Program-made: the position numbers and the translations under genes | The notes under the pieces: generated by a model | Seen by the model: the letters and a program-made list of their open reading frames with translations, nothing else | What the model was told of the DNA's origin: nothing | Database searches by the model: none | In this document: positions 57,974-64,000 of the stretch, piece by piece | Layout of the letters: each line of letters opens with the position of its first letter | Numbering within the stretch: the stretch's first letter is position 1 | Assembly: GCA_025201765.1 (NCBI GenBank) | Contig: MU623345.1 | Span: 481,852 to 545,851, forward strand | Source: Daldinia sp. FL1419 | Lineage: Eukaryota; Ascomycota; Sordariomycetes; Xylariales; Hypoxylaceae | DNA length: 64,000 nucleotides | Reading direction: 5' to 3'

Positions 57974-59923
57974 TATGTTCATACGAGGAGCTCGCTAATT
58001 ACGAATTGCCGAGGACTTTTACGTACCAAATCCCATCCTCAGATACCAAACATGTCTAGGTTGGAAATCACGCAGAATACTCGTCGAGCAATACACTTTT
58101 TTTTCTTTCTAGAATATCCCAAGTCCCTACCTCTATCTGAGGGACTTCAGTTTGGCGAGGTCAATATCAAGCAAGACACGGAGAGGTTCACGTGGTACAC
58201 ATAACGAATTGTGAGAGACAGGAAAGCAGGAAAATTTTATTTTTGCCCTAGATCAAAGGATTCCCCCTTTTTGTTGAAGGATTATGGCCGGCTGGATTCA
58301 TATTCTTCTGGCAGAGACCAAAATCATTGCATTTGCATGTGGTGCAAAGCAGGGGGCAATGGAAAAAGACATCAGGATGGCGGAAACGTGATAAGCCAAC
58401 TTGGTATATTTTCCGCCCTTGTGCTTGTATCACGAAAGGCGTTCGATTTTCATTTTCCCTCCTCTACTACATTTCTTCCAACTAACTACTCGTTGTTAAT
58501 AAAGTGAGACAGCCCAATGGTATGGGGAGAGGTTGGCATACTAGTTTGAGGACGGTGGTTGGCAAATCGTGGTTGGCTAGGAACTTATACCCGCCCCCTA
58601 TCGAGCTGGTTAGCATGGCAAACACACCGGCCGTTCGCACATCTCCTGCCACGGTGCCGTTGTATATACCAGGAAGAAACCGATTAATGACATTGGCGAC
58701 GCTGCGTCAGCAGTGTAGCTTACAAAACTATGATCAATCAGTACCCGGTTTGCAAATGTCGTGATAGTGAATGATTCTGTATATATCTATAGAGGCCACC
58801 TGAAGCCGGACAACAAAGTCATGGCCAAGTAGAATGAACAGCCAGTATATCTAGTACATATCAACAGACAAGAAAACGAGACACTAACTAGCTTAGAAAA
58901 AGAAATAGAATTTAGAACAAGTCCTACCGCAACCTGGCGTGAGTCGACGCTTACGTCGCTCCCTTGCCGCCGCGTGCCGTCTACCGTATGCCGAAACCTA
59001 GACTCATTCGCGGCTTCAACTTTATTTAGGGGCCGACGGGAGGGTGCGTATCTCGTTCCTAGGTATGGACTGCTGAAGTCTAACGCCACAGGGGAAGAAA
59101 GCTACTGTTTAAGGGGTTTCTTGGATGGCGCGTAGATGCCTAGGCAGGTAGATATGAGACACATAACATATACTACAACGCAAGGAAGATGCAATATTTA
59201 TAGGACAGCTATGCCTAGATCTCGGCGCTTAAGAACATTTGCTTCATATTCTAGATAATGAAATATGCACGTGTATAAACCCCTATCAAGGCCTATGCCA
59301 TTACCTATTCGCATTCCAGAAGAGTCTTATTTCGTAGTGAGCAAATATCTCCCACGCGTCCATGCTATAGATTATATATAGCAAATGCTCCCCCAAGGAG
59401 AAGTAGTACTAGCAATGGGGTTTAGGGACGTGCTATTCTTTAACTTGAATAATACCTGGCACTGCTCTCCAATTAGTTCATATATACGACGCCCAGAGAC
59501 TTTGAACAAGTCATCTCGACAAGTAGGTAGATATAAAACGAGTCTGCAGTAATTATTACCCAACCGCTAGTATAACTCCATCCTTCCACGACTTAAGTCT
59601 AGGATAAGCCCATCAAATATGTCCTTATACTACGGCATATAACTTTTACGGTATGGACGGTTTGTAGCTTTACTTGGGAATGATTTAAATCAAATAAGTG
59701 CCTCGTCCCGCTCCTTCAAATATTAGATAGCGCAAAACTCCTGGACACACTACAGCTCTGCTATGACAAGGTTGAATAGAACGAACTGAGTATTTATATA
59801 GCCCCGGATAACGCCATGCGATGGCCCCCCCAGGCCCCTTGAATGAATTATTAATGAACATGAACACCCTATCATCACTCATCACGTCGGAAAAGCAGCA
59901 CTAACGGATCACTCTCAGCCCCG
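57974..59923. other. Convergent 3' intergenic region, about 2 kb
   Basis: Spacer between the converging SKT5-like and polo-kinase genes. Several open frames (58211-58764 plus, 58787-59089 minus) lack credible starts, splice structure or protein-like composition. No repeat of note was seen. Confidence 0.5.
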
Positions 59924-62900
59924 TCAATCTGCCCGACACTCTACTTCATCGCCCAGTTCACCGGGCTTCTTGGGATCGACGAGAGCAGTATACCTCTCAT
60001 CACCCCAGCGGGCTCCGATCGTGACCCAGACATGCTTGCTCGGTCCACTATGCACCGTCTCGCGGAAACCTGCCCACTGCTGCCGACGCTCGCGGTCCAT
60101 ATAACTATTACCCAAACCACCATTCACAACCCACTCCTTGATAATATTCTTAATAAACTCAATTTTGCGACGGAAGTCGTTGGCTGCGGGGATACCCTGT
60201 AGCATAGGATTAATTTCGGGCCGCTTGCGCGTAGTATTACGAGTTGGTCGGATGGCCGGCTTCGTAGCAAAGTTTAAGAGGGTCTGCAGAGGATAAGATA
60301 GAACAGCTCTCTCATCAAGAGCAGCCTCATCTAATTCCCCTGTATTTGCTAGCTTCTCTGCTGCTTCCTGCGGCAAATGCCAGAAGTGACACCATGTTCC
60401 AGTTGCATCGAGGACGATCTTCGTATGGTCAGGGAAGTTGAACTGGAGATGGCCATCGCAGAAGACCCAACAACCTACATCTCCAATGCGCTGGTAGAAG
60501 GTGACTACATCGGTCGGGGGCATCGCCTGTTTGGTAGATGTGGGAACTTGCACTAGGCCGGTGTCATCCGTCGGGGCGTCTTGGTCTCGCCCATAGGCCA
60601 TCATGTAGTTCGCGAATTTCTTCCACAAGATAACATGCGCCCTCTTGCGATAGTCATAAACATCACGACCATTCGGTATCTTCCCAGGGTTCCCATCCGA
60701 ATCGACAGAAACTCTAAACTGCGAAGCATTAACAAAGGCGGTAGATATACCTGACTCGCCGTTGTTCTCGTAGAATTGCACCTCCTGACTCATGGGGACG
60801 ATCTGACTTCGATCGGGATATCCAGGATCATGCCGTCGCGAGCTGTGTTGTTCGGCCTCTCGAACTAGGACACAGCTTGGCGGCAGCGTAACTATTTTAT
60901 TACTTCTGTTGGTAATAGGGCCAGGTAGGCTCTTGAGCACACAGCCAACACTTCCATCGTTTAAAATATAACCCAAGCCGAATTTGTTGGAGTAATCTAC
61001 CCATTTAACAACAATATGCGGTGGCGATGGTGTTGGGCCTTTGCCCATAATGGCCATTGACCTAGAGTTAAGAGCACGCTCGAGTTCACTCTGCAAGCGA
61101 CGTAGCCTTTCCAACACAAAGTCAGGTTGTGTTTCCGGCACCACCATCTTGCGGTCTGAGGGTCCAAACAAGGTCCCAAAGGAAGTATCCGTAGGGGGGG
61201 GTCCCGCAGATTTGGTTGCTGGTTTGGACACTGTCCTGGACGTTGTTGGTCGTTCAGTCTGCTTCTGGAGGAGTGCCTTTTCTTCCCGTGACGGGGCAGG
61301 CAAAGGCACATCTGCTGGTGCGGGTTGCTGTGCATTTGATGATATGGTTAATGCAGATACCTTTGCTACGAGGTTGGCTTCTGATGTGCTTTGAGGAAGT
61401 TCTCGCCTCGGACGTGATGACCGCATAGTGCCGGCAGCACTAGGTGCTTGCATATCATTTATGGTGCGAGCTCGTGCCAGACTCCCAGATGGCTGCTTTG
61501 TTGGTTGATCCCGTGCCCGTTGTTGCGCCGCGAAGCTCTGAGGCGGCGCTCGTAATAAACCATTGGTTCCCCCCTGGGTCCCTATGGCTTCTTCCTTTTT
61601 CAACCCGGACTGCGGAGCTGCTCGGGAGGGTACCTGGACAAGGCTCTGCTCCCTGCTAACATCATCATAAGGTCTATAGACCACCCCTTCAGCAAGTGGA
61701 ATGATCGGGGTGAGCCCAGCCTTTTCTTCCAGTGCAACTTCTCTCCAGGTACTTTTATACATTGACTGGGTGCTATTCCAAGGACCAACCTCACAGCTTC
61801 TACACATCTCCTTTAGGTTACGCATGTGCTGCGCGGCCATCCGTGGCGTTAGGTCTATTCTGTAAAATTGATCTCCCTCAGGTGGGTAGTCGAGTAACTT
61901 TGTAGTAATTTCTGCTGGCGTCGGGATATAACCTGAGAGGAAGAAGTCGTGTTGAACAATGGTATCAGGATCAGGTCGTAACTCCGCTTCTTCTAACATG
62001 ATGGCGACAACATCCTTTGCTTCTTCAGAAATGTACTTTTTATCCGGTCTAGGCCATTCGTAATCCCGATTCTTAGCACGACGATAGATTTCATCCGTTG
62101 TTGCAGACTGGAAGGGCGGCTTAGAGGTAAGCATAGCAAACCTATTACCGTTTATTAGTTCACGAACCACGAACAATATCAGGCGGTTGACTCACATAAT
62201 GATACCCAAACTCCATATGTCAACCATATGGTCATGGCCTTTCTTCCCCTTCTCTAGGATTTCAGGCGCAATATAATTCGGCGTCCCGCACAACGTTGTA
62301 CGTCGGATTGTTTGCATGTCTCTGCCTGTAACCAGCAGAGCCGCCAGGCCGAAATCACCAATCTTAGCGTTCATATCCTTATCAAGAAAGATATTACCCA
62401 TCTTCAAGTCTCGATGGATTATACCCTTGGCGTGCATGTATTTGATGGCACCTGCAATCTGTATCGAGTAAAATCGCACCTCGGGTTCCGTCAATCCTTT
62501 TCTTCGCTTAACCATTTCCATCAGTGAGCCGTTGGGACATAGTTCTAAGACAAGATAAGTACAGTTCTCAAAGGAAAAGGCCCTGAGAAACTGAACAATA
62601 TTCCGATGCTTCATCTTGGAGTGAATTTGCAATTCGGTTTGAAACTGCCCGAGTGGTCAATATCAAATATGGTTAGTAGTAGGTATTAATGGATAAACTA
62701 ACCTTTTGCTCCATCTTCGACGACGGCATTTTACTCCTAACAATTTTTAATGCATACTTCCTTCTGCTCTTACTCCCCGCTAAGTAACCTTCGTAGCACA
62801 CAGCGAAACCACCTTTCCCAAGCAGTTTGCCGACCTGATACGCGGCTCCATCTTTACGATCGAAGCTCGGAGGCTCGTAAACGACAGGAGGGGGTTGTGG

Positions 62901-63068
62901 GGGGGGTTCCTTTTCCTTTTGGACAGCTCTGGCAGGGGGCATGGGGGGCGGCATCGCTTTAGCTTTCGAAACGGCTACAACTCGGGCTGGGAGCTGAGCA
63001 TTAGCATCTCTTGGAGATAGAGCGTCCACGTCAACAGCCAGCTTCGCCGCCAGAAGTCGGTCCGCCAT
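59924..63068 (-). CDS. CDC5: Polo-like kinase (CDC5/PLK1 family)
   Basis: Three minus-strand exons, 62703-63068, 62196-62644 and 59924-62141, give 1010 aa. Introns are 58 and 54 nt; phases agree. Polo kinases control mitotic entry, spindle poles and cytokinesis. A Pro-rich N-terminus precedes the kinase domain: G-K-G-G-F-A-V-C-Y (84-92), ATP-binding Lys108 in Y-A-L-K-I-V, catalytic H-R-D-L-K-M-G-N (199-206), D-F-G-L-A (219-223) and the activation-loop end C-G-T-P-N-Y-I-A-P-E. A variable Ser/Gln/Ala-rich linker follows. Polo box 1 begins near 645 (V-V-K-W-V-D-Y-S-N-K-F-G-L-G-Y), and polo box 2 lies near 800-840 (Y-Q-R-I-G-D-V-G-C-W-V-F-C-D-G-H-L-Q-F-N-F-P-D). An extended C-terminal tail of about 130 residues, longer than in yeast Cdc5 (705 aa), is typical of filamentous ascomycetes. 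Confidence 0.94.
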
Positions 63069-64000
63069 CGGGATGCTGTGCTAACAAAGTACAAAACTAA
63101 ACGAAGAAGAGTACGACTGTAGCTCGATAGGCCGTTCTATATTACAATGTTTTAATTCCTAGACGCGACTATTAGTACGTTTGACGGTTATCACCACCAT
63201 GAGGAAAGAAGCAGCAAACAAAAAAGAGGGTTTTTTTTTAGGATTTTTTTTTTTTAGTTCTGGAATGATCTTGTAGTGGATGCAACTTTGAATTCTTAAG
63301 GTGTTGTCCGAAAGATCACAGACGATTGAAGAAGATTGAATCCCGACTGCTGAATCTACATGATAGAGGTGGTCATCTTTGGAAAGTTCGTGTGCGCGCG
63401 ATCGACTCGATTCACCTTGTTTGACACACAACGAGCAACAACCATTAGAGAAAAAATAGACAAGCGGTGTCACTTACACGTCTTGAAAAGCATTTGAGTC
63501 AACAATGAACTCTTCTAAAAAGTTAGTACCTATCGCTAAAGTTGAAATTTGTCGAGCCAGTCGGTCACAGCAAAGATGTTGTGAGTAACAAAAGAAAAAA
63601 GAGGGAAAGCTAGGATAGGTAGTATGCATCTAATTACAATATCATTAATGATCCGCCGGTTCGACCAAAGAAGCAACGTGCACACAAAAAAGTGACCCAC
63701 TCATTTGCAAGTAAACGCTGGTGTCGTTGGGGAGGCAACCACAAAAATATTCGGTGCTTACCCAATCAGATACGTACCTTTCACCTTAGCTAAGGTTCCA
63801 ATGGATCCATCTTCCATTCAATTGATGTTACCTTAGGTACCAAGGTACTAACCTAGGTACCCAAGTACCTCCTAGCTGTGTTAGGTACGCAAGCACGCTA
63901 CCTAGGTACGAAGGTCCGGGCCAAAAGTCTTGCACATCTGAGCTTGGCAAGGCACGTATGAATTCAAAAGGGCTTACACTGTATTATCCAAGTTATAGTG
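63069..64000. other. Upstream region of polo kinase, with clustered TACCTAGGTA-type motifs
   Basis: No gene is supported. The distal part (about 63776-63910) packs many GTACC/GGTAC/CCTAGG units, including two exact ACCTAGGT palindromes at 63851-63858 and 63900-63907. T8-T10 tracts near 63230-63255 (plus strand) lie in the probable kinase leader or promoter. Confidence 0.5.

Noticed and set aside
1..64000. Biosynthetic gene cluster, mobile-element gene or giant-element cargo
   Set aside because: No polyketide synthase, NRPS, terpene cyclase, P450 cluster, tyrosine recombinase, transposase or reverse-transcriptase motif was found on either strand; most genes are conserved housekeeping genes.

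Overview
The window is nuclear chromosomal DNA from a filamentous ascomycete (Pezizomycotina, most likely Sordariomycetes). I infer this from many short introns (mostly 48-80 nt, GTAAGT/GTATGT donors, CTAAC/CTGAC branch-like sites, TAG/CAG acceptors), single-gene transcription units, AT-leaning and microsatellite-rich spacers, and the gene families present. Species-level placement is not possible by eye. No transposase, virus, CRISPR array, rRNA or convincing tRNA was seen.

Layout. (1) 1-5.7 kb: the 3' part of a peroxisomal 2,4-dienoyl-CoA reductase (SPS19 type, ending in SKL), then gene-poor DNA with small uncharacterised ORFs, a three-exon secreted, probably GPI-anchored protein, and a degenerate inverted-repeat element. 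(2) 5.7-11.1 kb: a five-exon fused pseudouridine-5'-phosphate glycosidase/PfkB kinase, the U3 snoRNP protein UTP18, and a small two-exon protein gene visible only after splicing. (3) 13-25.6 kb: an uncharacterised 1050-aa protein, mitochondrial HSP78 divergent from elongation factor 1-beta, the bifunctional purine enzyme ATIC (ADE16/17), and GINS subunit PSF1. (4) 27.9-43 kb: a SulP/SLC26 transporter with STAS and cyclic-nucleotide-binding-like regions, a short-chain dehydrogenase, the p24 cargo receptor EMP24, ARF1, mitochondrial glycine cleavage T protein, and an uncharacterised WD-repeat protein. (5) 43-47.5 kb: a gene-free, minisatellite-dense spacer. (6) 47.5-63 kb: a class IV chitin synthase divergent from an SKT5/CHS4-like Sel1 protein with a C-terminal CaaX box, then a polo-like kinase.

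Most genes are single-copy housekeeping functions without an obvious shared pathway. Two neighbourhoods make functional sense. The class IV chitin synthase and a member of the family that activates such enzymes lie head to head. EMP24 and ARF1, both of COPI/COPII traffic, also lie head to head. I did not find a clear new multi-gene system. The less-described elements are the small spliced gene at 10675-11122, the secreted GPI-type protein at 3251-4153, the 1050-aa protein with a Cys/His cluster, a 118-bp palindromic element centred on ACCTAGGT, and the nested inverted-repeat element at about 4.9-5.4 kb. Gene structures were built by hand from splice signals and reading-frame agreement; no alignments were run.
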